Part shown: positions 1-15,200 of the stretch, piece after piece
How the letters are laid out: each line of letters begins with the position of its first letter
Position numbering within the stretch: the first letter of the stretch is position 1
NCBI RefSeq assembly: GCF_001417965.1
Contig: NW_018384631.1
Coordinates: 268,649 to 332,648 of the forward strand
From: Exaiptasia diaphana
Lineage: Eukaryota > Cnidaria > Anthozoa > Actiniaria > Aiptasiidae
Direction of reading: 5' to 3'
DNA length: 64,000 nucleotides
Made by a program: the position numbers and the translations under genes
Notes under the pieces: generated by a model
The model's database searches: none
What the model saw: only the letters and a program-made list of their open reading frames with translations
What the model was told of the DNA's origin: nothing

Positions 1-245
1 GATCTTCCTTTAGCTTTTTATCATCTCTGAACCACGAAACTTCAGCCTTGCACTCAGGTGGTATTTTCACATCAAGGCTAAGGTTTTCGTTTTCTTTGAC
101 TTGCTTGTCGACCAGCTCAGACAGGAAGGTTGGTTTAGGAAGAGATTCTTTAGGTACAGTCTTTGAGGCTTGAGGAGTAGATTTTTCTGCAGGTTTAGGA
201 GCTTCTGGTTCTTTAGGCCTTAGTTGTAAAGTTTCTGAAGATTCT
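1..245 (-). CDS. E1: Pro/Lys/Glu linker plus N-terminal half of an Ig domain (cut by window edge)
   Basis: Entry is phase 2 (one nucleotide completes a codon started in E2). About 34 linker codons rich in P, E, K and S precede an Ig that opens with PTFLSELVDKQVKENENL and runs to WFRDDKK at the window edge. Strand B lacks the usual Cys. This is the last member of the four-fold Ig/linker repeat. Confidence 0.85.
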
Positions 246-3200
246 CTGTTGAGTGAAAATAATACGGGATTTTAGATAGGTATAAATATTTAGAAAACAT
301 CGATCTATAAACATACTTTTTCGACGATGTGTCTTCAATGGATTCTGTTTCTGATTCTTCATCTGGGACTTTGAAAAAGAAAAAGCGAAGGTCACGAATA
401 AAGTCCAACAACCAACTACTTGAATGTCAGGAACATTATAGATTCTGAAAAACCTACCCTCCACTATCAGCTCAGCTTCGCAGACGACTGTTCCTTCGTC
501 ATTCTCAGCAACACATTTATAAATACCAGCATCTTCACGATCAACATCACTAATGACAAGAGCACAATCGCCTTCTTCGCTTTCTTCGATTCTAAACACT
601 TCATTTTCTTCAATCATTTTACCACCCGTAAACCAATCAATGAACGGTTCGGGATACCCGCTGACCTTGACATCAAATCGAGCACGACCCCCTTCCTTCA
701 CAGTGCAGTTCTCTGCTTCTTTCACAAAGAAAGGTTTAGCATCTTTAGAACTCGGCTCTGGTTGTGTCTCGGGTTCTTGTGCAATCTCTGCAACCGTCTC
801 GGGTTCTGTTACTTCCTCCGTAACCGGTGGGATTGACTCTACTTCAGGCTGAGATTGAACAACTATCTCAGGTTCTGGGATTATTGGTTTAGATGTCACT
901 ATAGAAAACAAAATGTAAATATGTGATTCTATATTCAACCGTTATCCCTCAATTGACTATTTTTATACGCTGTAATATACTGAATTGTTTTTCAATAAAG
1001 CCCGTGTGCGCGAACCAGAATAGGGACACTGCCCAAGGAATCGAAAGGAAAGGAATGGAAGATTAAAATTAAAAGGANAAGAAAGAGATGATTTACCTTC
1101 AACAGTTAATCGTGCAGTCGTCATGTCCTTTCCACAATTATTCACAGCTTCGCACTTGTACATTCCTTCATCATCAGCAGTACAATGTAAAACCTCTAGA
1201 ATCAATTTATCGTCTTCAACACGGATCAGTTTATACTTCTCACTTTCATCAAGCACTTGATCGTTTTTGAACCATTGGTACGTCGGTTCGGGATTGCCAA
1301 GAAGAAGACATACGAACTTTGCGGTTTCATCTTCTTGCACTTTAAGGTTTCTAAGTTTTCTTATAAACTCAGGAGGTTCGCCACGCGGTCGGAGTGGCGT
1401 CGACTGAGGTATATCAAAGGATAATTCTTCTTTGGGTAACTTCGGACTTTAAATAAAAGAAACGTTTATTAGTATTTTGTCTTGTGCTCCAGTCGTTGAC
1501 TTGTGTATCAACAGTAATAAGTGAAAAACTTATAGTACATGACAAAAGAAACAAATCAAAACATACGCTGCCATTACAGCCTCTTTGCGAGGTTCTCCTT
1601 CATCAGATTCGTCTCCAGATGGTATCAATTCTGAAAGAAAATAGAAGCAATATATAGTATGTTTGTTTTAGTTTTTATATGACACAGACCACTTACCAGT
1701 GACAAGAAGACTAGATGAAGAGAAATCTTTTCCCTGTCTATTGGACGCCACACACTTATACCTTCCTTGATCGGTCAGCCTCACATCTCGGACTACCAGT
1801 GCGATCTCTCCATCTGGTGATTCCTCGAATCTCATTCTACCAGCATGCAGAAACTCTTTATCGTCCTTGTACCATTCGATGATAGGTTTTGGATGTCCAA
1901 TAACCTTGGCGTTCAGTCTAGCAGTGCTACCAACAACAGTGACTGTTCCTCTGAGTTCGACTTCAAATCGTGGTGCCATGACAGCCATCGATCTCTTTGG
2001 TTTGGGAATTTCTGTAAATCACAATTAACGTACACACATCGTCATAGGTTTGTTAAATAAAAAAACCCGGACTACATCCGTTCTCTTTTCCAGGAATTCT
2101 CACACCATCATTTTAATTGCAACTATTATTGCCTTGCCACATTACTTTAGCTTATTATCGTATTCATCTTAAGCATTACAAGTTTTCTCTTACCTTCAAC
2201 TGTTAAGTTCGCCGTTGTTTCAGTTTCACCACCTATATTCGACACCATACATTTATACTTTCCAGCATCTGACACTTGGCAGTCTCGTATAACAAGGGTT
2301 TGTGTTGCACCTGCACTAGTTATTTCGAAACGTCCGTAGCTACCTATGACGTGCCCATCCTTGTACCATAAGATATAGGGCTTGGGATTGCTTGTAGTTC
2401 TACAACTAAATCGAACAGACATGCCTTCCACAACAGTTCTGTCTCTAAGATTGAGAAGAACTTCAGGTCTTGGTATTTCAGGCTTCTGTTGTTTGGTTTT
2501 CTTTGCAATTTTGGACCTTCAAAATAACATACCGAAGCGAAATCAGAAACAACAACAACTCATTTATGAGAACTATTTATATAGGTTAATAACAAAAAGT
2601 AAAATTATCATATTAAAAGCCGTCTACTTACGCGTCAATTTCATCTGTTTCACTTTCTTCTCCTTCTGTAACAGGATCTGATTTCAAATTATATCACATG
2701 TTATTACAACATTTGATACAAAAGATGAGCCGAGGTAAATACAAGGATGATGTCTAAACTAATAAAACTTCATGAATGTCCAGGGAAAAGTAATAAGTAG
2801 ATATTCATACGTTTTACTGTGACGTCAGCTGTGGCATGTTCTCTTCCAGCGGAGTTCCTGGCAATCACTTTATAATGTCCACTGTCGTCTTCTGTTACAT
2901 CGTTAATAAGTAAAGAATACAGGCCATCTTCAACATCAAACTGATATTTGTCTCCTTCAATAAGTGGTTCGTTGTCTCTGTACCAGCGCACTTCAGGGGT
3001 TGGAGCTCCTGTTACTCGGCATTCTAGTCTCACAGACGTTCTTTCGACAGCGTCGACATCTTTTGGTTTCAGTGTAAACCGTGGCGAAAGACCTTCGAAT
3101 TCTGGCTCCATTTTAGCTGCAAAAGAAAAAGATTATATATACCATATAAACCTGTAAGTGATGGAATATGATAATTATTGCTTATAATCTACTTCATAAA

Positions 3201-6200
3201 AGATCTTACCGACAACATTGAGGTATGCGATACTCTCGACTGAGCCAAACTCGTTTGTTGCTACAATTTTGTAGGGTCCACTATCAACCACCTTCACTTG
3301 GGAAATACTTAAAGCATAAAGATCTTCATCGTGTTCAAAGTAAAAGCGATCCCAGTCTTTGGTGATGACTATATCATCCTTGAACCACTCAACACTTAGA
3401 TGCGTCTTACTGATAATTCGACAAGCAAACTTTGTCACTCCTCCTTCACTAACATCCCTGTTTCTCAGTACAAGAGTGATTTCAGGAGGGACTTTCTGCA
3501 CATATGGGATGCCTTCAGCACGTGCTTCGTCTGATGTATCGTCGGATATGAGGTCAATGGTCGACTCTCTGTATCAAATTATTTCAATTTATTAATGAAA
3601 TACGACATGCAAAACAGTGGTTACTAGAAGCATAGCTACCTGTTGTCTCTCATTGTTGCAAAATCCATGTCTGTATCACTTACTCCAGATTCGAAGCCAT
3701 GAACTAAAGTAAACAAGCAAAATCACATTAAAATCAAAATGTTGCTGATTTGATTGAATTTAACACTGCAGCATTGATGGTAGTTTCAATTCAAATCTCA
3801 TCTCTGTTATCATATTTGATTTGATGTCTATTCTTCATTAATCTCACACAATTTTCATTATCAACATCACTTCAATGTTAAAATGTAAGATCATCATTCT
3901 TACTTTCAATAAACAGTTCAGCACTGCATTGTGCTTTTCCTGCTGCATTGCTCGCAACACACTTGTATCTTCCACGATCAGACTTCATGGCTTCTTGAAT
4001 TATTAGTATACACGATCCATCATCTCCAAAATGGAATTCAATACGACCTCCCTCGCGAATGACACGGTTATCCTTGTACCAATCAACGTCAGGCTCTGGA
4101 GTTCCTCTTACTTGAACGATTAAGCGTGCAGCACTTCCCTCGACAATTTCCTGGTCTTGGAGGCGTTGTATAAACTCTGGCTTGACAGCTCCAGCAGGAA
4201 CAGGTTGCCGACGCATAACAACGGCTTGAGCTAGAAAAACACAAAGAAAAACATCAACAAAACTTAAATATATACAGCACATATACACTAGGAAACTTGA
4301 ACAGGTTGAAGTGAAAAGGATCTTACCATTTACAGATACTTTAAAGGTTTTCCTTGTTACTCCTGAGGAACTTGACGCTTCACAATGATATTCCCCAGAG
4401 TCTTCAGGCAATGCTTTTGGAATAACGAGCATGTACTTATTGCCCTCATTAAGGAGTTCCACTCTTTTAATTCTCTTGGCTTGTCGATTTTCTTTGAACC
4501 ATTCTATTGTTGGTGGTGGCTTTCCTTTTACCTCAACAACCAGCTGGATGGGAACACCTTCCCACACATCCATTGGAACATCCCCAGATCCACCCGTAAA
4601 TGTGGGCGCAATGATCTTGTCTCGGACGTTTAATGAGGTATAACAAGTGGTGTCGCCAGCTTTGTTTTTAGCAATACACATATACTGTCCTGAATCACTT
4701 GGCTTACAATCACGAATGATTATTTTATGAACCTTGGTATCGAAATCTTCTTCAATACGAATTCTTCCACCGTGAACAAGCTGTTCGTCATTTTTGTAAA
4801 ACTCTACTGTTGGTTCGGGTTTCCCTGATACTTGGACTTTAAATGTAACCTTGTCTCCTTCTGTGACCAACGCGTCTTGCATGGATTGATCGAAGACTGG
4901 TGCTCTGATGTCTTCTTTCACAGTCAGTTTAGCTGCGGACTTTGCTCTTCCTTCTTTATTTTTGGCCAGGCATTCGTAGATACCATCTTGATCCATTCGA
5001 ACTTTTTTGATGACAAGTGTACAATAACTACCATCGAATTCTGTATACGTGTTGTAATCTTCTTTGAAATTTCTTCCATCCTTAAGCCATTCTATCATAG
5101 GTCTTGGTGTTGCTCTAACGCGGCACATCATTCGTGCTTCCTTGCCTTCCACGATATCCCGATCTTGAAGAGGCTCGATAAAGAGCGGTGCAGGCGTTTT
5201 TGCTATTCGAGAAATTAAAATTATATTTTTGAAATGCATCCTACTATCAAAATGAAGGTTACCAGGTGGAAAGTTCATAATATGATGAATACTTACTTTC
5301 AACAACTACAGTGAATGATTTTGAGAATGATCCAGCAGGACTCTTGGCAACACACTTATAGACGCCAGTGTCTTCAGCTGTAAGACTGTTGATTGACAGA
5401 TTGTATTGATTACCAATTGGCATCAGGTTGATACGCGCCGTTCTTCTGATGACAGTTCCATCTTTGTGCCATTCCACATCAGGTATCGGGTTACCTTCGA
5501 CGGTTGTACTTAGTTCTAGATTTTCACCCTCGTTTAGCAACAAGGCACTCTCAGTGGTTATGGCATTCACTTTTGGTGGAACCATCTTTTCGGTTACAGC
5601 AAGCCTTGCACTACACTGTACTCGTCCTTCTTCATTTGTTGCAATACATTTGTATGTACCAGCGTCCTCTAGAGCGACGTCGTTTATAACGAGTCTGACC
5701 GTGTTCTTGTCTTCTGCTCTCGATTGAAATCGTCCGTCTGTCTTAATTTTCTTTCCACCTTTCGTCCACTCTACTGTTGGCTCAGGGTTACCAGTAACTC
5801 GGACAAAGAATTCAGCTGTCTTTCCTTCCACCGCTGTTGTGTTTTGCAACCTCTGTTTAAATTCTGGTGTGACAAGTGGTTCAGCGACATTTAGCTTTGC
5901 CTTTGATGAATCACTGCCCACCTCATTGGTTGCTACACAAGTGTATTCTCCTTTATCATCGTCTTTTGTTTCAAATATGGTTAGCTTGCACAACTCTCCA
6001 TCGTAGAACGATCTAATTTTTGACGATAAAGACAACTTTTCCCCGTCCTTTAGCCATTCGATCGTAGGTTCAGGATGACCACTCACTTTTCCCTCCAACT
6101 TGGCAGTGGACCCATGGACGACCTCGACGTTTTTCAATTGTCGGAAAAACTCTGGAACAATACCGCGTGGCTTTTTCGCTGTTGAAAAGTAATCAGAATG

Positions 6201-9200
6201 TAATAAATATCACCTAGTATGAAACCTTTGAGCTAGGTATAATTTGCGTTAATTATTGGACACAATCCTACAACGCCGATGTTGAAACGAATCCTTGGCA
6301 CTCAACCCACTGAAGCAGTGGATGGGGAAATTTGATGATGATGATGATGATGATGAGTAATCTTAGGCATTGATGATCTCAAATAATAATATTACCTGTG
6401 ACGTCAATACTAAACAGCCTATAGGATGAACCAGCTTTATTTCGTGCAACACACTTATAAAAACCAGAATCCTTGGGGTTGACGCCGTAAAGTCGAAGTG
6501 AGTGCTTGTTGTTCCACGAACTCATCGATACCTTGCTGGTTTTCATGACTAAAAATAAAAATATGACATTATTGCAAAATAACCCAGTAGCACTTTATAA
6601 CAACTGCTGTGACAAACAAAACCTACCAAGTATCTCATCTTTGTACCACGTGATTTCGGGCGTAGGTCTACCCCTGACTTCCACATCAAAGGTGATATCA
6701 TCACCCTCTTTGTAAACCATCAAAGGCTCATCAGTGCCAACAAAGGAAGGTCCAATGACAGTTTCAAGGACATCAAGTTCAGCTCGTGTGGTGGCTTTAC
6801 CAGATTCGTTTCTTGCAACACACTGATATGTCCCTTCGTCATCGTGTTCAGTTATCGGAATGATTAATACGTACTCGTTTTCTGCATCTCCTCGCGAGAT
6901 TGCATATTTCTCTCCATCTTCAATTAGTATATCATTGTGATACCATTTCACGCTATCAACAGGGCCTTTCAATTGCACAGAAAACATAGCTTCTTCCCCA
7001 TCACTAACTTCGACATTCATCAATCTCTGTTTGAATGAAGGTGGACTAACGGATGACTCAATTGTGAGATCAGCTGTCGTATACACAGATCCCGCCTCGT
7101 TTGTAGCAACACATCTGTATCTCCCTTCATCACCATTTGTAACCTCTGTGAAGTTAATGTACTTCATATCTCCGGTTGAGCCTGTTGTTACACGTCCTTC
7201 TGTAACGACGGGAATGCTGTTTTTAAACCATTCAACTGTAGGGGTAGGCTCGCCAGATATACGGCATCTCATTTTGATGGGACTTCCTTCACTTGCAGTG
7301 ACTGGTTTCAAGGGAGCTACAATTTCTGGAGCTGTCTGTCCTGGTGTCCATGTTCTCTTAGCTTGGAAAAAAAAAATTAAAAAAACATTAAGATAAAAAT
7401 AAAATAATTAAGACCATTAAGTCAACAATTTTAATCTGATTAGATCAAATGATGTAAACTCACGTGTAAAGAGCACCTCTACCGACTTTGTAGCAGTTCC
7501 TGCTTTGTTTTTAGCAACCACTTTGTAGTTTGCAGCATCGCGTTTTACTACGCCGGTAATTGTAAGACTAAACCTGTTGCCACGGGAAGATAGCTCAACC
7601 CTGTCCGACTCAACAACTTGAAATTCATCTTTGTAGAATGTCACGTTCGGCATTGGTCTTCCACGCAAGTAAAATGTCAAATCAAGATCATTGCCTTCGA
7701 ATACTGTGATAGAATCGTCCATTTCACCAATGAACGAAGGCTCGATCATAACGTCTGCAAGACGTAGCTCGGCTTTGGATATTACCTCACCTAACTCGTT
7801 GGAAGCGACGCACTTATACAGACCTTCATCTTCGGGTTCGATATTCTCAATAACTAGGGAGAAATAACCATTTCGCTCTCTTTCGGGAGTCATTCTTGGG
7901 TGCAATTCAATTTTTTCGTCATTCTTGAACCATTCAATTTGTGGCAATGGAGAACCAGACACTTTAGCCCGGAAGGTTGCAGTTTCACCAATGACACTAT
8001 CAATGTGCTGAAGTTTCTCGACGAACTGGGGACGCCTTTCTCTATCACTCACTGTTACTTCTGCAGATGTTGAAACAGATCCATGAGTATTTTCGATAAC
8101 GCATTTGTAGACACCTTCATCATCGCGTTTAGCATCTTTAATCCTGAGAGTACAGACATCTTTCTCGTACTCGGTCATCATACGCCAGTTAACAAATATT
8201 GGTCGGTCGTCTTTGAACCATTCTACTGTTGGCTGAGGTTTCCCTGTGGTCTGACAAAAAAGCCTGATAGTATCCCCTTCAAAGCAGTCAACTGGTTGTA
8301 ATCGTTTGTAGAACTCCGGAGGCTCACCCTTCAGTTTACCACCTAACAGGAAACAAACATAGCCATTTGATTAATGTCCATGATCAATTAAATCAACATT
8401 TCTCTATTTTTATGTGCCAAAATCCTTAACAATATAGTGACTAAAGACGTACCTTCAACTTTAACGACAAACTCCCTTGATGCCGTGCCCAATCTATTTT
8501 TTGCTACACACTTGTACGTACCAGCTTCGTCAGGTTTCACACCCGTGAATTTGATGTAATGACAGTTGCCGCGTGATCTGACGTCAAGTCGCAGGTTTCC
8601 ATAGGTCGGTATCCCATCTTTGTACCACGTTACAGAAGGCTGAGGATTGCCAAGGACTGTTAACTTGATAGTTGCATCCGCTTCCTGAGATAAGACAATT
8701 GGTTCAACTTGTTCTGGTTCTTCGAATCTTGGAGCGAATTGCTTTTCTTTGACGTCGAGTTCACCTCGGGAAGTGGCCTTGCCTGCACGATTCAAAGCAA
8801 CACATTTATATGTACCAGCATCGTCCATCGTCACATCAGATATACGTAAACTGTATGCGCCTCTTTCTTCATCAACGGTCATTTCGAAACGGCCATCGTC
8901 AACAATCTTTTCGGTTCCACGATACCATTCTACTGTTGGAGCTGGGTTTCCAGAAACGCGCACATCCAACCGAACGTTTTCCCCTTGTGTAACTTCTTGT
9001 GGTCGAAGTTTAGTCTTGAACTCGGGTCTCGTGGCGGTTCTGATGTCTACTCTTGCAGATGTTGTGATTTTTCCTAGTTCATTGCGGATGACACATTTAT
9101 AATTTCCAGCATCTGTGTCCATAGTTTCTTTAAAGGTCAAAGTAACTACACCATTAACAATTTCAGACTGAAGCCGTCTTGATTCTTTCACGGCCAAGCC

Positions 9201-12200
9201 GTCTTTGAACCATTCCAACTTTGGTGTTGGACGACCAGTGACAATGCATTTCAATACAGCCGGCTCACCTTCGTCCACTTCTATTGATACCAAGTTTTCT
9301 ACTATCTCAGGAGCATCACCTTCTGGCTTTTTAGCTTAAAAATAAATAAATCACCTCATTACTGACATATAAAATAATCTTTAAAAGCAAAATGATATTC
9401 AGGGATGGATGTGTTTTGCTGTCTCAAGTGAAACTATTTACCTTCTACATTTATGTTGAATGTTTTCTGGGAAACGCCACCTTTGTTACGAGCCACGCAT
9501 TTATAAAGTCCACTATCATTTGTACCAGCATCACGTAGTGCCATTGTAAACGTATTTTCTTCAGAAGAAAATTGTACCTTCGAGGTTGACCATAACAAGC
9601 GCTCATTTTTGTACCACTCAAGTTCGGGTTTTGGTTTACCGGTGACCTCAACACTTAAATCGTAGCTATCACCTTCAGTCAGGTTGATGGGAGATGGTAT
9701 GTCACTAACGAATTCGGGAGCGATGACATCTTCTTCAAGGTTCAAATAAGCTCTGGATGACACCTCACCGACACTATTTGTAGCTGTGCATTTGTACTGT
9801 CCAGCATCACTTTCCTTTGTATTCCTGATGATAAAGGTATACAAACCGTTCTCCTTTTCAACGATGGAAAATCTATCATCTTCTTCCATCTCTATGTTTT
9901 CATGGAAGAAATGTAACTCAGGAGCTGGAGAACCATGTACACGAGCTTGGAACTGGACATCTTGACCGATGAGCCCTTCAACATTGGTTAATTTTTGTTC
10001 AAACTTTGGTCTTGTTCCTCTCTGTGTGACGGTTAGGTCAGCAGTGGTTGAGGTGGTACCAAAGTCGTTACGAAGAACACATTTATACACTCCATTGTCT
10101 TCTAATTTAGTACCGAGAATTGTCAAAGAACACTGAACGAGAGAGGAGTCCTTTAGATATCGTCTTTCCTCACCAATGGGAACTCCATCTTTACTCCATG
10201 TAATGGTAGGTTTAGGATGACCAGAAATTAAACAAACAAACTTAGCTTCTTCGCCTTCTGTCACTTCAAGCGGCTTCATCTTTGATGTAAATCTTGGTGC
10301 CTCTCCTTCTGGCTCTGTGGCTTTTGAAAAAGAAAAGGTATTATGACAACGATGTTTGTAAGAAAAGTCAAGAATATGATGGCGGCAGATCACCTTGGAC
10401 GATCCGCATTATTTTTATCACGATTTATGCAAAAATTAATGTTTACCTCTGACTTTCACGATAAAAGTTTTCATGTTCTTCCCAACCCTGTTAGAGGCTT
10501 CACACCTGTAGCTACCAGAATCTTCACGTTTTGCACTAAACACGGTTAGCACATTTTCGTCAAAACGACTTCGAATGTCTCGTCTAGAGCTTCCAACAAC
10601 CATGACGTCATCTTTATACCAGTTAATATCAGGTTTGGGATTTCCGGTAGGACTTACAGCTAGCTTGAATTCCTCGCCTTCATTTACAATAACAGTGCTA
10701 GTTTCTTCACCATCCTTGAAAGATGGAATGGACACTTTTTCTTTCACAATCAATTCTCCTCTACAAGTAGTTTTCCCTGCAGAATTTATAGCTACACATT
10801 TGTACATGGAGGAATCTTCAAGTTTGCATTTATTGATAACAAGTGAATAGGTGTCGTTGTCGTCCTCAGCATCGATTATTTCATATCGATCACTTTCAAG
10901 AACCCTTGTAGAGCCTTGATACCATTCTATTTCTGGTTTTGGATAGGACTTCACTTGTACTTCGAACCTCGCTTCTTCTTCCTCATTAACTTCTAAGGTT
11001 TTAAGTTTTTCAATAAATTCCGGTCTTGTTGGCATTATTATAGTTAGAGTAGAAGAGGATTGTGCTGAGCCGAGGTCATTGCGCACTACGCACTTGTAGT
11101 ATCCCGAGTCTTCATAACGCGTTTCACGTAGAGTTAAAGAGGCGGTGTTGCCATCAAACTCTGAAATAACTCGCCTGCTGTCTTTGACAGAAAGGCCGTC
11201 CTTGTACCACTCAATTACTGGTTCAGGTTTCCCACTCACGGTACAGGTGAATTTGGCTCCTTGCCCTTCATATACGTCAACTGACTTTAAGTGGTCAATG
11301 ATTTCTGGGGCATCCCCTTTCACTTTTTTCCCTACGATAAAATTAGAAAAATGAAAAATTAGAAGAATACATTTAGTTATCATGTCGAAATGTATACATA
11401 ATTTATTCTGTAAACATGTTCGATAACGTTTTACTTACTTTGAACTTGTAAATCAAACGATCGACTGGCTTGCCCAGCTTTGTTTTTAGCAACACATCGG
11501 TACATTCCACTGTCATCTCTTATTAGGTCGACGATAACTAATGTATGTCTATTCTCTTTTACTTGGATGTCTATCCTTTTGGTGTTTATCAAGTTCTTGT
11601 TGTAGTGATACCACTCAACCTCAGGTTGAGGAACCCCGTTAACTTCCACACTTAATTCTATAGATTCACCTTCCTCTTTCTCTTGTGGTCCTAGCACTGG
11701 TCCTACTATTTCTGGTCTGACAATATGTTCTTCTACATCTAGTCTAGCTTTTGAAGTTATCTCGCCCATAGAATTAGAGACAATACACTGGTACTTGCCT
11801 ATATCATTTAGCCTACAGTTTTTGATGAGAAGTGTGTGAACACCGTCATCTTCCCTGATTTCATATCTTTCATTACTCTCGATTTCATCAGTATCTTTCA
11901 GCCACTGAACGTCAGGGGTAGGCTGACCAGTAACCTTGACTTGGAATGTAGCGTCTTCGCCTTCTACTACATTGACACTCTTCAGTTTCTGTTCAAATAC
12001 TGGACGGAACCCAACTTCGTTGACAAGGAGTTGGCAAGTGGATGATGCTGAGCCGAAGTCATTGCTTACAACTACCTTGTAAAAGCCTTCGTCTTCGACA
12101 GTTGTCTTTTTAAAGTTTAGAGAGCATATTTCTCCGTCGAATTCGGTCTTAACGCGACTATCGGTTCTAACCGTAATGCCGCTTTTCGTCCACCTACAAG

Positions 12201-15200
12201 TTGGCTCTGGTTTGCCTGTCACTTTGCAAGTGAGTTTGGCGGGTTGTCCTTCAGATACTTCTACTGGTTTAAGCATGCTTGTGATAGATGGTTCCTCGCC
12301 TTTAGCATCCGCAACTAGGCAAAAGAACGAGAACGTTTAATGAATACGGAAATGATAATGAAAATATAATGCCTACAAAATCACAGACTAAGAAAAATAA
12401 CATCACAGACTAAGAAATATAATGATGGTAAGAGACTGAAAAGCATTTGACACTTACCTTTGACTTTCACCTCAAAAGACTTTGACGCAGAACCGACTAC
12501 ATTTGTAGCTTCGCACTTGTAAAGTCCAGCGTCGTCGGGTTTCGCTCGTAAAATCACACAATAGTAAACATCTCGTAGCGATCTAATGTCTAATGTAATA
12601 CTATCACGTAAAGGTACTCCATTTTTGTACCATGTCACTTCAGGTTTGGGTTTCGCCTTGATGACAGTAGAAATTGAGGCTTCACAGTTTTCGTTGATAA
12701 CAATCGGCTCATTATCTCCCTCGAATCTTGGCGCATATTGATCTTCTTTGACAATAAGTTCTGCTCGAGAACTATCTCGGCCTTCATTGTTGCTCGCGAC
12801 GCACTTATAGTTGCCGTGATCAGCCATTGTAGCATTACAAATGACCAAGGTGTATGTTTCATTTTCCTCGTCCTCTATTATTTCATGATTATCATCTTCA
12901 TCAATTCTCGTTGTACCTTTAAACCATTCAACATCTGGACGTGGATAGCCTTCAATACGTGCTTCAAAGCAGGCTTTTTCTCCTTCATCGACTTCTACTG
13001 GTTCAAGTTCACTAATAAAATTTGGCATTGCACGCACCTTCACTTTGAGTTTAGCCGACGTTGACGTTTCACCAAAGTCGTTACGAATAGCACATTTGTA
13101 ATGTCCGGCCTCGTCACCACGAACTTGTTTAATTGTTAAAGTGGCTTCGTGATTTGTGTAATCTGCCTTTACGCGGTATGTTTCCAGTATTGGGACATCA
13201 TCTTTGAGCCATTCGATGAATGGAGTTGGTTTTCCAGTGACTTTACACTTAAGAACGACATTATCTCCCTCAGACACTTGAACAGACTTCATAGGCTCGG
13301 TTACTTCAGGTGCTTTTCCAGCAGCTATAAAATAAAAGTACATTTGTGAGTCAACGCCAGTGGTTATTAATTAACATACTACTATGTTGTATATAGGGTC
13401 ATTATGTTTCAGCCATCACTAAATAAATCAAATAACAAAGTAAACTTACGTTCTATATCCTCCATCAATGGTGCAGCTTCAGTTTCATCGAAAGTTACAG
13501 GCGCAATAATTTCGTCCTCCTGAATTTCGAGGTTTGCTTTGCATGACACTTCACCGTCTTCATTGAATGCTACACATTTGTATCGCCCAGCATCATCCGG
13601 CTCAACATTTTCGATAACCAGCTGGAACAAACCATCACCGTCCTCATCATCAACAATAATGAATCTACCGGAATCCTCCAGTACTTGGTCGCCTTTGTAC
13701 CAGTCAACTTCAGCTGGCAACGAAACACGTATTCTAAAAACAGCTTCTTGACCGTTCTTCACCTTAATGTTGTTGAGTTTTTCAATGATACGTGGTCCAT
13801 CACCAAGTTCTTTCTCGTTGACTACAAGTTCCGATGTCGTTGATGCAGAGCCGATCTCATTTCGGACAGTACACCTATAGAACCCTTCGTCTTTGACAGT
13901 GGTGTCTTTTATTGTAAGTGTAGCAGAGGTTTCACTTTGCTCCAGTTTAACGCGATGATCCTCTGTAATATCAACGCCATCTTTAAGCCATTCACACGTT
14001 GGCTGAGGTGTTGCGGTGAAAGAGCAGGTTAGTTTAGCCTCTTGGCCTTCAGTGACTTCCAAATGTGTAAGTCCCGATGTGATTTCTGGTGCTTTTCCTG
14101 GAACCTTTTGTTCTGTTTTAAAATCAAAACAAAAACATTCAATTTCCGAACGATGAATTAGAAAAAAATGTACTAGTAGAACTGAAAAATGCTCACCTCC
14201 GACTGTTACTGCAAAGGATTTTGAAGCAGATCCGTGTTTATTTTTAGCTTCACATTTGTATATTCCACTGTCTTCTGGTTTAGCCAGGACAATCGTGAAT
14301 GAGTGATTTTCACCACGTGATCTAACCTCGGTATTCAGAGCAATCCCCACGGGTTTGCCATCCTTGTACCAGCTGACATCGGGTTTTGGCTTTCCTTTCA
14401 CTGTGACATTGATTTTAACTTCTTCGTTAACATCTACTATTATCGGCTTTTCATCGACTCCTACAAATTCTGGAGCAAATTCTCTCTCCTTAACAGTCAA
14501 CTCAGCACGAGACGTGCTTTTTCCAGCGTCATTTGAAGCCACGCACTTGTATGACCCAGCATCGTGGCGCTCAACGATACTGATCAAAAGTGAATATCGA
14601 TTACCATCCTCCTTTATCTCGAATTTTCCTTCGTTTGTGATTTTGGAAATTCCACTGTACCATTCTATCACTGGCTTTGGAAATCCTTCAACTTCGACAT
14701 TAAATCTTACAGACTCACCTTCCTCAACATCTAGTGGAATAAGCTTTTTATTGAATGTCGGTTTTTTAGGGACAAGAACAGTCAACTTGCATGTTGTGGA
14801 AATCGAACCATGCTCATTTGTGATAATACACTCGTATTCGCCAGCTTCATCTGCGCGTATTTGCTTCAGATTTAAAGTTGCGATGTCATTGTCTAATTTG
14901 CCCTTCACCCTGTAGCTTTCTCTCACACGAATTCCGTTCTTTCGCCATTCCACAGTTGGTGTAGGTTCTCCAGAGAACTTGCAGCTTAAGATAACGTCTT
15001 CTTCCTCCATCACTTCAACTGGTACAAGTGCCTCGACTATTTCAGGTCCAGTACTAGGCTTTCCATCTGGAACTATAAAAATGAAATAAGTTCAATGTTA
15101 TAAGAGACATTACTTGTAAATGTGACTATATAAGCATTATTACCTTCTGCTGGAGCTGATTCAGCTTCCTCAGAAAGAGTTGGAAGAAACGATTCTTCTT

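Larger units (their letters stand above)
1..3703 (-). repeat. Four tandem copies of a three-exon Ig / acidic linker / Ig unit
   Basis: E11-E10-E9, E8-E7-E6, E5-E4-E3 and E2-E1 (cut) each consist of a 46-64 nt acidic exon (phase 1 to 2), an Ig exon (2 to 1) and an Ig exon (1 to 1). Start-to-start spacing of the linker exons is 1026, 1047 and 1262 bp. Confidence 0.85.

Noticed and set aside
6243-6354. A tRNA-derived SINE with confirmed A and B boxes
   Set aside because: Only a simple-repeat tail and a GC-richer body are visible; the promoter boxes do not match well, so it is listed only as a possible SINE-like segment.
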